NCBI RefSeq assembly: GCF_020283565.1
Contig: NC_060062.1
Coordinates: 57,434,439 to 57,498,438, forward strand
Source: Trifolium pratense
Lineage: Eukaryota > Streptophyta > Magnoliopsida > Fabales > Fabaceae
Length of the DNA: 64,000 nt
Direction of reading: 5' to 3'
Below are positions 36,253 to 47,384 of this stretch, piece by piece (the stretch's first letter is position 1; every line of letters begins with the position of its first letter). A program made the translations under genes and the position numbers. A model generated the notes under the pieces. That model ran no database searches and was not told the DNA's origin. It worked only from the letters and a program-made list of their open reading frames with translations.

Positions 36253-36334
36253 TAATGAAACACACGAAAAGCAAGCAAACAAACAGAAAACACTCAATCC
36301 TAAGACTAACAAGAATAGGCTTGACTCTCTTATG

Positions 36335-36352
36335 TCCCCAGTGAAGTCGCCA
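36335..36352 (-). other. Primer binding site, outer element (tRNA-Arg type)
   Basis: Minus-strand TGGCGACTTCACTGGGGA, two bases from the 5' LTR end at 36355. Confidence 0.85.
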
Positions 36353-36354
36353 GG

Positions 36355-38526
36355 TGAAGCGGCTGGAAAAATGCGCGGGCGTAAAACGCTCGCTTAAACA
36401 GTAAAGTCGCCACCGAACTTTATTTATTCCAGACGGAAAAGGAAAATATCGATAAAACCTTGAAAAAAATGGGAAGATGGTCGTCGCAACCATTTCCGGG
36501 TTCGGGAGTCGATTATGCGAGGGGAAGGTATTAGCACCCCTCACATCCGTTGTACTCAACGGGAACCTTCGCGTTAATTTTAGAGTTAAAAGAGTGTTTT
36601 AAACTATTTGCTTGCTTTTATTAATTATCGAAATTATTTACAAGTGGGGAAAAATGTTAGTTTTTTATTAGTGGGCTCGACAAGATGTTGAATCCTGCTC
36701 CTACGTATTCCCTGGTGCGATGGGAAACTCAAAGCCCCGTAGTTCTGGTAGAAAATAATTGTTGGTTGGTTGATTTTAATTATTGAAAAAAAGTTTTAAC
36801 CGCGCTTGGGTAAAAAGTTTGTTTTAACTAAAAAAAGCCTCGTGCTTGAAAGATGGTACCCGCTTGAGAGAAAAAAAATTTGAGCGTGCATGACCGCGAA
36901 AGGAGTGAAATTTGATGAGTTGAGATTGATTTTAAGTTATGGAAGACAAACAACCGGTAGGCAAGGCGCATGGCCAGCGTTCGGTCATTTGAGGTATGAG
37001 CGGATGTACATCCGCCGGTCCCCTTTTTAATCCAAATTATTTAAGTTTATTCACATATTCGACATTACAAATGATTTATATTTTTTGTTTTTTTACTATA
37101 TTTGAACTTAAATTAAACAAATTAAGCAAATTAGATGAACAAATGAAAAGGGTAAAAATATACATAAAAAAAAAAATAATAATAATAAAAAGTAAATAAA
37201 ATTTCACAGAATGTATAGAAATGGGAGTGCGTATAGCAACAGACGTAGCAGGCCCAACCCGGTAAGGGCCCAGAGGCGCTGGACAAACAAAAAAACGGGA
37301 ATACATCTCTGCCGTCTGATCAATCAGACGGTCTTGATGAGACTCCGCTGAGGGACGTTACTGGCCGCTTGATAAAGATCAACGGCCTCGGATAAGTGTA
37401 CTACGGTGGACATGCGCGCACTGGATCGAAGCACTATATATACCCCCCAGTTACCGATTCTCCTCTATTTTCACAGATTTTTCTCTTTCTTCTTCCCTTT
37501 CTCTCTCACGGTCTCTCTCACTTCTCTCCTAGGGTTCTTGAGTTTTCAAGAACAGGGATGAACATTCATCCCTTCAGGTGGATTGCCACCGTGATTTCCA
37601 GATTCCGGCGCGGCGGCTGCCGAACCGGCACGGCGCCGCCGCCGCCGGAAAACCCCATTTTTTTTTTCTTTTTGTTTTTTTGTTTTTTATATATATTTTT
37701 TTAAAAATATTCCTCCCGCCTCGAATCTAGCCCCAAAATCAAAACAGGCAGATTCGGTGTACACGTTCAAGATTTATTAGTTTATGCTCTTTTTTCTTTT
37801 TACAAATTAGATCCCAAAAAAATTCACAAAGAAATTACCATAAACATAAACATATAGCAACACAAAGAACACATATTTAAACCACAAAAATCCTTACTCA
37901 TGCATTATATATATAGTGAATTTGAGATCTAAAAGGTGTAACCTGGCCTGCAGTGAATACCAACGGCGTGAGCTTTTCCTTTCCTTTTGCTCCTCTGCTT
38001 TTGCTCCTCTGCTCTGTTCCCGTTCTTTTCTTTTTTTTTTTGGGTTTGTGGTGTTTTTTTGTTTTTGTGTAAAATCCTCTTTTTTGCGTGTAATTTTTTT
38101 TGTGTGTTTTTTTCTCTTTTCTTCTATGCGTGTCTTCTCTTACGTAGAATTCCGTGGTATTTATATAGCAATAGGACTAAGTTTTGGCATTGAATCTGAT
38201 TGATTTGATATGAACGATGATTGAACAAGTTTGCAAGTGAATGAAAATTTTCCTTTTTGGTTTGATTTGTTCTCATCTACAACTAATGTGATTCAATTGT
38301 GTTTATGAGTAAGATTTCAATTTTCCATTCCTGGATCAATAGCATAAGCGGACTCACTGTATCCTTATCCTTTGATTTTTTTTTTGGGATTTGAACTCAT
38401 GCTCTTACACTTGCAAGTCCTCAAACTCTCCTCTCAATACGAAATGGACTGAGTTAAATATTTGAAAGTGAAATGCATTGCAAATAATATAACACTAACC
38501 ATGAAGTCAAAATTTGGGGTATGACA
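36355..38526 (-). repeat. 5' LTR of the outer Ogre-like element
   Basis: 2,172 bp. It contains TATATATAG (minus) at about 37434-37442, a candidate core promoter lying roughly mid-LTR. The T-arm-like motif near 38390 is reduced to TGGGATTTGAACTC. Confidence 0.9.
37433..37442 (-). promoter_or_regulatory. Candidate TATA box of the outer Ogre-like 5' LTR
   Basis: GGGGTATATATAGTGC on the minus strand, in the expected direction for the element. The motif is nearly symmetric, and the plus strand downstream is CT-rich like a plant 5' UTR, so transcription could go either way. It is absent from the 3' LTR. Confidence 0.4.
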
Positions 38527-38880
38527 CATCAAATCATCAAACTTTACATGCCATTGTTTCGGCGCTTGTTTAAGTCCATACAAGGACTTATCTAACTTAC
38601 AGACCTTATGTTCTTGTCTATGTATTACAAATCCTTCAGGTTGTTCCATATAGATTTCTTCTTCTAAGTCACCATTTAAAAAAGCAGTTTTAACATCCAT
38701 TTGGTGTACAATTAGATTATAAATAGCGGCAATTGAAAATAGTACCCTTATGGATGTTATTCGAGTGACCGGAGAAAAAGTATCGAAGAAATCTATATTT
38801 TCTCTTTGTTTAAAACATTTGGCCACAAGACGAGCCTTGTATTTATCAACAGTGCCATCGGGTTTTAGCTTCTTTTTCAA
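38527..38880 (-). pseudogene. Copia B reverse transcriptase, N-terminal part
   Basis: Minus-strand frame with KARLVAKCFKQRENIDFFDT, then TFSPVTRITSIRVL, HQMDVKTAFLNGDLEEEIYM and KSLYGLKQAPKQWH, the canonical order of copia RT fingers and palm. It is cut at 38527 by the outer Ogre-like element and resumes at 17416. Upstream sequence (38881-39083) continues the RT linker with stops. Confidence 0.85.
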
Positions 38881-39083
38881 AATTCATTTACAACCAATTG
38901 GTTTGCAACCAGGAGGCAACTCTACTAAGTGCCAGGTCCCGTTAGATTCAAGAGATTTCATCTCATCATTTATAGCTTATTGCCATAAATCTGCATACAA
39001 AGATGACAAGGCATCTTGAAGACTCGTAGGGTCTTCTTCTAAAGAATATACCGAATAATCCGGTCCATAATCTTTAGGTACTC

Positions 39084-39407
39084 TTACTCTTTACTTCTTC
39101 GAAGTTCAATTTCTTTGTTGCTCTCAAAATTTCTTATCACAGGAATGTGACTTGATTCGGTGCCCCCACTATTTGAGGATTCATTGCCCCCACTATTTCT
39201 TGATTTAAAAGGAAATTTATCTTCATAGAAATCAGCATCAACCGATTCTATGGTAACTTTAGCATTTAGGTCAAAAAACCTATAAGCCTTACTGTTTGCC
39301 GCATAGCCAATGAAGACACACTCATAGGCACGACTAGCGAGTTTAACCCGCTTTGGATCCGGTATCCTGACATCAGCTAGACATCCCCAGGTTCTCAAAT
39401 AAGACAA
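39084..39407 (-). pseudogene. Copia B integrase C-terminal extension
   Basis: Minus-strand frame with LRTWGCLADVRIPDPKR and YECVFIGYAANSKAYRFFD, the conserved post-catalytic region of copia integrases. It is followed by a serine/glycine-rich linker toward RT. A frameshift separates it from the integrase core at 39435. Confidence 0.8.
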
Positions 39408-39434
39408 GTTAGGTTGTCTTTTCTTTAATATCTC

Positions 39435-40529
39435 TTAAGGTGAGACCATATTATTAGCCTTGGGGATTCTATTCAGGACATAACAAACAGTCAATATAAT
39501 TTTCCCCCACCAGTACGAGGCAACACCAGAATGGAGCATACTAGCTACAACTAGTTCAGTAAGAGTTCTATTTTTTCTTTCTGCTTTACCATTCATTTCA
39601 GGTGAATATGGTGCAGTCGTTTCGTGTATAATTCCATGTTGATAAAATTCATTGCACAAAATAGAATCATACTCAATTCCCCTATCACTACGAAGCCTTT
39701 TAATTTTCTTACTAAATTGATTTTCAATTTCAGTCACAAAAATTGTAATCATATCAAGCGCTTCACTTTTATTCTTCATTAGATATACAACAGTATAATC
39801 AGAGCAATCGTCAATAAAAGTGATAAAATATCGTTTACCATTTCTAGTTAAAGTTCCATCAAGTTCACATATATCAGAATGAATTAAATCTAATGGTTCA
39901 GATTCTCTAATAACTGATTTATGTGAAGTTTTAGTTATTTTCGCTTGACTACAAAATTTACATTTTTCTATGTTGTTGTTATTATTATTATTATTATTAT
40001 TAAACTTTGGAATTAATCCTATGTTGTTTAGATTAAACATAGATTTTTTACCAACATGACAAAGTCTAGCATGCCAAATATTAAAATCACACACATAGTA
40101 AATGGAAGGAGAAATTTTATTCAAATCAACATTAAGCTTAAACATGCCATCAGTGGCGTACCCTTTTCCAATAAAAATACCATTCTTAGTGATGGTGTAC
40201 AAATTTGCCCCAATATTCTGATTAAACCCAGCCTTATTAAGAAGAAAACCATAAACTAAATTCTTTCTCATGTCAGGCACATGCATGACATCCTTCAAGA
40301 TCAGAGTCTTTCCAGATGTGAACTTCAATTCAACATCTCCAATACCAGCAACATCAGAAGTGTGAACATTACCCATCTGCACCTTCTTATTTCCAGCAGC
40401 CGTGTATGTCTTAAACATAGCACGTTCAAAACAGATATGGCGTGTAGCGCCAGTATCTATCCACCAACCATCAGTACCACCAATCATATTGATTTCGGTG
40501 ATCATAGCCACATATGGCTCTTCAGTCAC
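39435..40529 (-). pseudogene. Copia B protease, pre-integrase and integrase core
   Basis: A 364-codon frame. The protease motif is WWIDTGATRHIC. The pre-integrase zinc region has WHARLCHVGKKSM followed by CKFCSQAK; between them a run of ten asparagines is encoded by an ATT/AAT microsatellite (about 39975-40005). The integrase core carries HSDICELDG and FITFIDDCSDY, then LRSDRGIEYDS and EMNGKAERKNRTL, the D,D,E catalytic set. The frame stops at 39435 before the WGCLADV region, so a frameshift or stop breaks it. Retrotransposon enzyme remnant. Confidence 0.85.
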
Positions 40530-40582
40530 GTTAACTTGTGCATTAGAGGCAGCAACAAATTTTTTTTATGAGTCTACAAATT

Positions 40583-40786
40583 TTAGCATAATGACCATTT
40601 ACCACAAGTGAAACATGTTACACCACTTGCACCATTGTCATTTCTTGGTGGCTGCTGCTTAGCATTATGGGCCCTTGAAGGGTTACCATTCTTATTTTGG
40701 TTCATTTGACCACGGTTCTGATTCTTTAATTGTTTGCCTTTAGGCTTCAGAACCGCACCGACATTCTTTTTGTTACCGGTGACCAC
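40583..40786 (-). pseudogene. Copia B gag zinc knuckle region
   Basis: Basic, asparagine-rich linker ending in VTCFTCGK. The frame then shifts: GHYAKIC, the second half of the CX2CX4HX4C knuckle, is encoded in the next frame just downstream, so a small indel near 40600 broke the knuckle. Confidence 0.75.
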
Positions 40787-40807
40787 ATAGGCCTTTTCTT
40801 CTTCTTT

Positions 40808-41400
40808 CTAATCTTGTCTCGTGGATTCCTCCTCAATTCGGAGGCGGGTAATCAGACTTTCAATAGAAAATTCTTTTGTTTTATGCCGAAGTTGGTTTTT
40901 GAATTCTTTCAAACTCGGTGGCAGTTTGTTAATCATCACTGCAATTTGAAATTGTTCATCAAGAGGCATACCTTCAATTATGATTTCATGAGCAATTTTC
41001 TGGAGCTCATGGGATTGCGCCTCCACAGATCTTTCATCCACCATCTGGTACTTCAGGTACCTACTAATAACATACTTCTTCACACCAGCTTCCTCAGTAT
41101 CATACTTCTTTTTCAGCGCCTCCCAAACATCTTTAGCACAGTTGTATATACTGTAATAGTCATACAAATCATCACAGAGACCATTTATAATATAGCCTTT
41201 GCATAAATAATCATTATGCAACCAGAGTTGTTGTTCCTTTTTCAGTTGAAGCTCTTGGGCTTTAATTTTTGCTGCAGGATCAATCGAATCCTTTTTTTTT
41301 TGTTTTTCACCATCATATTTTTCATCGTTTTCACCATTGATGGCGAGGCTTTGATTTGTTCCGGAACTTGAACCAACAGAAGCAACAGGAGGCATCTCAT
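40808..41400 (-). pseudogene. Copia B gag, central part
   Basis: Minus-strand frame with WLHNDYLCKGYIINGLCDDL, DVWEALKKKYDTEEAG and INKLPPSLKEFKNQLRHKTK, the standard UBN2-type copia gag body. Its start is cut at 41400 by copia D; the N-terminal piece lies at 58039-58324. It continues toward the zinc knuckle after a stop and frame change near 40800. Confidence 0.85.
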
Positions 41401-42754
41401 TGTTGGTGTAAGCCCTAGAGGCCAATACTTTTGATGCTTGTATCAATCTATTATTAATAAATAAAAGGCATTTCTTTATTATGTTTGTATGTCCAAAATG
41501 ATAAAGTCCCTAGAATAGTTGAATCCATTTAACTATTCTTAAAGTATCCGTAGTCGAGTTTTATTATGAATTGGGATAATAATAAAACATAGAGACTATT
41601 ATGAAGATAGACTGATGATCACATCTCATGGATCATAGGATAAGGAGTTATCAAGTCTTGACATAGATATAAATATTAGGAGTAATATTTATACTGGATT
41701 GACCCGCTATGAGAGTACTACATATAATGTTATGCAAGATGTCATAAGTTGCTCTCATGGTGATAGTGGTGTATACCACCCTCCGACCTGAAACCACTAT
41801 GGACCCTAAATGTAGAGTCGGGTACTTTGTTGCTGATCAAATGTTGTCCGTAACAGGATAACCATAAAGACAGTTAATGGGTACTTCACAAAGCATGCTG
41901 AGGGACATGAGTGACCTAGATGGAATTTGCCCGTCCTGCATAACAGGATAAATGTCTAAGGGCCCAATATTGAATCGAACAAGGGTGACACAGTGTATGC
42001 CTTGTGTTCAATATAGACATAGGGGCAAAAGGGTAATTATGCACATAAGCATTATCCCGGATAAGGTTTGTCAGATCACAAGACAATTCCGTGACTTGGG
42101 TAGCAGTGATGTGTTGCTAGATACCGCTCACTGTTTGTTATAATTAAATGTATAACTACCAACGTTACGGAAACCTACAAGGGTCACACACATAAGGACA
42201 GCCTAGTGTGAGATAAGGAACACCGTAAGGTACGGTGTACCTCAGAGGAATATGGAGATGTGATAAGGGTATCACGGTAATTAAATAAGCGGTACACCAT
42301 ATGGTATGGTGAGGGAGCGTCCATGTGTACATGACACATGGGGCAAGCGCCCCTTTGGTTATTTAATGAAAAGGGCTTTAGTGTAATTTAGGCCCAATGA
42401 CAAGTGTTTTTGTCTTGGTGCACAAGACAAGGAATTCTATAAATAGAACCCTTGTGATGGTGAGAAAATCATTTGAAGCAAATTCTCTTGTTAAACCCTA
42501 AATTCTAATTCCTCCCACCTCTCACTAAAAACCTTCATCCTTGGAGCTAGCACTCTTCTTGAAGGTTGTTGTTCGTGTGGACTAGCTAGAGGCGTTGCCG
42601 TTCATCTTCAACGCTCGTGATCAATTTTGATTGTGAATCAAATCTCATCCTTCACAAGAGGTAAAAGTTCTTAACACGAATCATGCTCATTCGTAAGGAT
42701 CAACAAAGGAAAATTTTAAATTCCGCTGCCCTTTTTAATCACTATTTTCCTTCA
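41401..42754 (+). repeat. 5' LTR of copia D
   Basis: 1,354 bp, TGTTGGTGTAAGCCC...TTCCTTCA. It contains a TATA box at 42438. Confidence 0.9.
42438..42445 (+). promoter_or_regulatory. TATA box of the copia D LTR
   Basis: TATAAATA in CTATAAATAGAACCC; the same motif is in the 3' LTR near 57721. Confidence 0.7.
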
Positions 42755-42755
42755 G

Positions 42756-42767
42756 TGGTATCAGAGC
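42756..42767 (+). other. Primer binding site of copia D (tRNA-iMet type)
   Basis: TGGTATCAGAGC one base after the 5' LTR. Confidence 0.9.
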
Positions 42768-44391
42768 CACTTACGAATCCATGATTTGATGTTTGTTTAA
42801 TTCCTGTATTTTGTTTTAATTCGATTAAAACACTTAATAAAGATTAAAATTGAGTAATTAAAATTTGGCATCTATTTGTGTTTGATTTGGATGATTGACA
42901 TTGAAACGGCTTCGGAATCCGACTTTTGTATGGTGAAGCAGCGATATGTTAATCTTCCTAAGTTTACACAAACAAGAATGATCAAGACTTATATGTGATA
43001 TAAGTGATCGTGATGCAAAGCGGTGTATGTGATATACCGTTCATAATTTCGTTCATTAAAACAAATTGTGAAAGATACCCAATTAAAGCGATCCATGTTC
43101 ATTTGCTTTGGAATCCGACGTTAGTATGGTGAAGCAATGACATGTTGATCAATTAAATTGAGTTTCGGTCATGATGGGTTTTGACGGCATGAAATTAGGG
43201 TTGCGACAACACAAGGGTTGTGCTGTCAAAAGCGAAAATAAAACTTGATCATTTGCGTGCTGGCGCTGGGCGCTGAACACGCCGCGCTGGGCGCGACTAG
43301 CAGAGGCCAGGAACAATTCTAAGTGCGTTCTGGCGCCGGGCGCCAGACATGCCGCGCTGGGCACGACTGGCAGAAGCTAGGGTCGCGTTCGTTTGCCAAA
43401 ATTTTGATTTTTAATTTACTTAACAGGACTTAAATGGATTATAATAATAAAATATGTGTTTGTTATTATGCTTCTATAATGATCGGTTATGGCCTTAGTT
43501 TTTTTTTTCTTTTGTTTTATTTTGGATTTTAAATACGACCTGCGTGTCGTGCCTTATCTCTCAATCTCTTGATGTAATTCTCTTCTCATCTTATTCCCTC
43601 GTATGTAAAGCGAGTATTCTTTATGTAATGTAAATATTTTGAAGAAGAATTCAAGAACAAAGGAGGATGACCTTGGAGATCATGCTTGGAGAAGTATAGA
43701 TCGTTATTAGGTTAGCTTAGGTTCTCTCATTGGCTTGAGAGAACAATTACGCTAGGGGCCATAACTGTTTCATTTATTTATGTATGTTGATGCATGTATA
43801 TGTATGTATGTTGATGCATGTGAGAGACGATTTATATGATAAATAAGCCGGTGAGATCAAACTAATTAAAATTCCCTCAAGGTTAATATTAAGTTTATGC
43901 TTTCCGTATTTTAGAACTCGTCAAGACTAGTGTCAAATATTGTGGGTTCGTCCAACGCGAAGTGCATATTTTACATTAGTAAGGCGCGATGGGATAAACG
44001 TAATATCCAATTTCTAAAATATTGGGTCGAACTTAACTAAGCTAAAATATAATGAGATTATATATGTTAAGAAGCAAGAATTGGGAATGATCCATAAGAT
44101 GGATTAGAATAAGGAGTTATTCACCCAATTGAAATATTCGAGAATTGTATAAGATACAATTGGAAGGAGTTCCTACCTAAATAGCTATGTTTTGGGTGAT
44201 CAGCCAACGCTGACTCAATACATAGTGAAATATGGATCTCGATCCACTAGAAGATCTTCCAACGGGATTTTCCGAATCAAATGATGAGGGTCATTTGTTT
44301 TGAATAAAATAGTGGGAGCGTATTTAATTAAAGGCCTAATTGAATATGTTAATGATACTTATATTTTTCACTTCTTTAAATGTAGATTACC
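42768..44391 (+). other. Long leader of copia D with GC-rich duplication
   Basis: 1.6 kb without genes. It includes a duplicated block (GTATGGTGAAGCARYGAYAT at about 42930 and 43122) and a GC-rich pair of repeats at 43255-43380 containing CTGGCGCCGGGCGCCAG. Confidence 0.6.
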
Positions 44392-44991
44392 ATGACAACC
44401 AACACTTCTAACAACATTTTGCGATCAATCCTTGATAAAGAAAAATTGTCTGGGACAAATTTTCTCGATTGGCACCGTAACTTGAGGATAGTCCTCATGC
44501 ACGAGAAAAAGTTGTATGCTATTGAGGAACCCCACCCTGATCTTGAGGAGGAACCTGCCCCAAATGCTCCTAAGGCCCAAAGGGATGCTTATCAGAAGCG
44601 TCTTGATGATGCCTTGGATGCAAAGTGTCTCATGCTGGCTACCATGACCTCTGAGCTTCAGAAGCAACATGAGGAAATGAATGCGTTCGATATGATTGAA
44701 CACTTGAAAACGCTCTACCAAGAGCAAGCTAGAATTGAGAGGTTTGAGGTTTCCAAAGCCCTTTTTCAAGTTAAGTTATCTGAGGGATCTCCTGTAAGTC
44801 CACATGTGCTCAAGATGATTGGGTACGTGGGGAACTTGACAAGATTGGGATTTCCGCTCGGAGATGAGCTTGCGACTGATCTTATCCTGCAATCATTGCC
44901 GGAAAGTTTCAATCAGTTTGTGCTGAATTTCACCATGTCTGACAAGGAGAAAACTCTGCCACAATTGTTAAACATGTTGAGACAGGCTTAA
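44392..44991 (+). pseudogene. Copia D gag, N-terminal part, ends at a premature TAA
   Basis: 199 codons from ATG. Gag motifs include LSGTNFLDWHRNLRIVL, YQEQARIERFEVSKALFQ and LILQSLPESFNQFVLNF. The TAA at 44989-44991 stands in the same frame as the following ORF (44998), which begins KSKGKSNHV and carries the zinc knuckle, so it is a nonsense mutation inside gag, not its natural end. Gag forms the virus-like particle of the retrotransposon. A single C-to-T or G-to-T change would explain the stop. Confidence 0.85.
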
Positions 44992-44997
44992 CAGAAT

Positions 44998-46653
44998 TTG
45001 AAGTCAAAAGGGAAGTCGAATCATGTCCTGATGATCGGCAAAGGAAATCACAAAAAGGGCAACAAAGTGAAGGGCAACAAAGGGAAGGGCAAAGAAGTTG
45101 TCAAACCCAAATCTGCCTCTCAAGCTTTGAAGCCTACTGGTGGCATTGCAAAGGAGGGTAAGTGCTTCCACTGTAACAAAACTGGACATTGGAAGAGGAA
45201 CTGCCCAAAGTACCTGGAAGATAAGAAGAATGGAATAGAGAGTTCCAATTCAGCAGGTATCTTTGTTACTGAAATTAATTTATCTACTTCTTCTACATGG
45301 GTATTAGATACCGGATGTGGTTCTCACATTTGTACTAATGTGCAGGGGCTGCAAAGGAGTAGAGGATTGGCTAGAGGAGAAGTCGACCTACGAGTGGGAA
45401 ATGGAGCAAGAGTTGCCGCATTAGCCGTAGGAGTTTATGTTTTGACTTTACCTAGTGGATTAATAATACAGTTAGAAAACTGTTTTTATGTACCTGCCAT
45501 TAGCAGGAATATCATTTCTATTTCTTGTTTGGATAAACTTGGTTTTTCATTTATAATAAAGAACAATTGTTGCTCCATTTATTTGAATGATATCTTTTAT
45601 GCCAATGCACAAATGAGTAATGGATTATATATTCTTGACCTTAAAATGCCAATTTATAACATTGATACAAAAAGGATGAAATCTAGTGAGTTAAATCCTA
45701 CATACCTTTGGCACTGTCGTTTAGGCCATATAAATGAGAAACGCATTTTCAAGCTCCATAAAGATGGACTCTTGGATTCATTTGATTATGAATCTTTTGA
45801 AACATGCAGATCTTGCTTATTGGGAAAGATGACAAAGGTCCCATTCACTGGTAAAGGTGAAAGGGCTAGTGATCTCTTGGGTCTCATACATACTGATGTA
45901 TGTGGACCACTGAACACACTTGCCAGAGGAGGTTTTCAATACTTCATCACATTTACTGATGACTACAGTAGATATGGATATGTGTATTTAATGAAGCACA
46001 AATCCGAATCCTTTGAAAAGTTCAAAGAATTTAAAAATGAAGTACAAAACCAACTAGGAAAGAAAATCAAAACCCTTCGATCAGATCGGGGAGATGAGTA
46101 TTTAAGCCTAGAATTTGATGACCATCTAAAAGAGTGCGGGATCCTATCCCAACTCACTCCTCCTGGAACACCACAATGGAATGGTGTATCTGAGAGGAGA
46201 AACCGAACCCTTTTGGACATGGTGCGGTCTATGATGAGTCATGCTGATCTTCCAAACTCCTTTTGGGGACACGCTCTATTAACAGCAGCTTATACACTAA
46301 ACCGCGTTCCTTCTAAAACGGTTGAGAAGACACCATATGAGATATGGAGTGGCAAGAAACCACACATGTCTTACATGAAGATTTGGGGTTGTGAAGTTTA
46401 TGTGAAACGACAACTCTCAACAAAGCTTGAGCCCAGATCTGACAAATGCCTATTTGTGGGGTATCCTAAAGAGACAAAAGGGTACTACTTCTATAATCCT
46501 TCAGAGGGCAAAGTGTTTGTCGCTCGAACCGGAGTCTTCTTGGAAAAGGAGTTTATTTCCAAAGAAATCAGTGGGAGAAAAGTAGAACTTGAAGAAATTC
46601 AAGAACCACAAAGCATTGAAGAACCTATGGAGGAACATGAGCAGGAACCATAA
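44998..46653 (+). pseudogene. Copia D zinc knuckle, protease and integrase
   Basis: 551 codons in frame with the gag upstream. Order: basic lysine/glycine-rich region; CFHCNKTGHWKRNCP zinc knuckle (about residues 58-72); protease WVLDTGCGSHIC; pre-integrase WHCRLGHINEKRI with CRSCLLGKM; integrase core with HTDVCGPL, TFTDDYSRYGYVYL, LRSDRGDEY and QWNGVSERRNRTLLD (D,D,E); and post-core WGCEVYVKR and CLFVGYPKETKGYYFYNP. It ends at a TAA in an acidic, glutamine-rich linker; two further in-frame TAG codons (46669 and 46693) follow before RT. The enzyme domains look otherwise complete. Confidence 0.9.
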
Positions 46654-47384
46654 GTAGTTGTGGAAGAATAGCCTGCTCAAGTAGAACAAGAATAGCGGAG
46701 GTTAAACAGGATACGTAACAAACCAGAGAGATATGGATATCTCATAACTGATCAAGGTGACGTATTGCTCATGGATCAAGTTGAGCCTGTGACCTACCAA
46801 GAGGCTATAACTGGCCCTGAGTCTGAGAAGTGGCTAGAAGCCATGAAATCTGAAATGGACTCCATGTACACAAACCAAGTTTGGAACTTGGTGGAACCTC
46901 CTGTGGGAGTTAATCCTATAGGATGCAAGTGGGTCTTTAAAAAGAAGACTGACATGGATGGTAAAGTACATACCTATAAGGCAAGACTGGTTGCTAAAGG
47001 TTACAAACAAATTCAAGGAGTTGACTATGATGAAACCTTTTCACCAGTTGCCATGATTAAGTCTGTTCGGATTTTACTTGCTATCGCTGCATATCATGAT
47101 TATGAAATATGGCAGATGGATGTCAAAACAGCTTTCCTTAATGGAAACCTCCTTGAGGATGTGTACATGACACAACCTGAAGGATTTGGCATACCAAAGG
47201 AAGACCATAAGATATGCAAGTTGCAGCGATCAATCTATGGATTAAAGCAAGCTTCCAGAATCTGGAATCTCCGTTTTGATGAAATTGTAAAACAGTATGG
47301 ATTCATCAAGAATGAAGATGAACCTTGTGTCTACAAGAAGGTTAGTGGGAGCATGATCGTTTTCTTGGTCTTATATGTAGATGA
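46654..47384 (+). pseudogene. Copia D reverse transcriptase, cut inside YVDD
   Basis: In frame with the preceding ORF. The segment RIRNKPERYGYLI leads into WLEAMKSEMDSMYTNQVW, GCKWVFKKKTDMDGKV, KARLVAKGYKQ and WQMDVKTAFLNGNLLEDVYM, then LQRSIYGLKQASR and VLYVDD. The Tekay LTR starts at 47385 within the second aspartate codon of the catalytic YVDD; RT resumes after the duplicated GATGA at 56265. Two TAG codons at 46669 and 46693 lie in the linker before RT. Polymerase of a retrotransposon, disrupted. Confidence 0.9.

Larger units (their letters stand above)
17417..38526 (-). mobile_element. Outer Ogre-like LTR element, gag-only
   Basis: Flanked by CATCA (17412-17416 and 38527-38531). On the minus strand the 5' LTR is 36355-38526 and the 3' LTR 17417-19520. 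They start TGTCATACCCCAAATTTTG and end CCGCTTCA. The primer site is TGGCGACTTCACTGGGGA. The interior, after removing the nested element at 25910-36252, holds a short gag (24646-25155), a stem-loop cluster (22845-23995) and tandem repeats (19560-21960) next to the 3' LTR. Protease, RT, RNase H and integrase are absent. The Ogre/Tat-lineage assignment is from the LTR start, primer site and gag motif. Confidence 0.85.
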
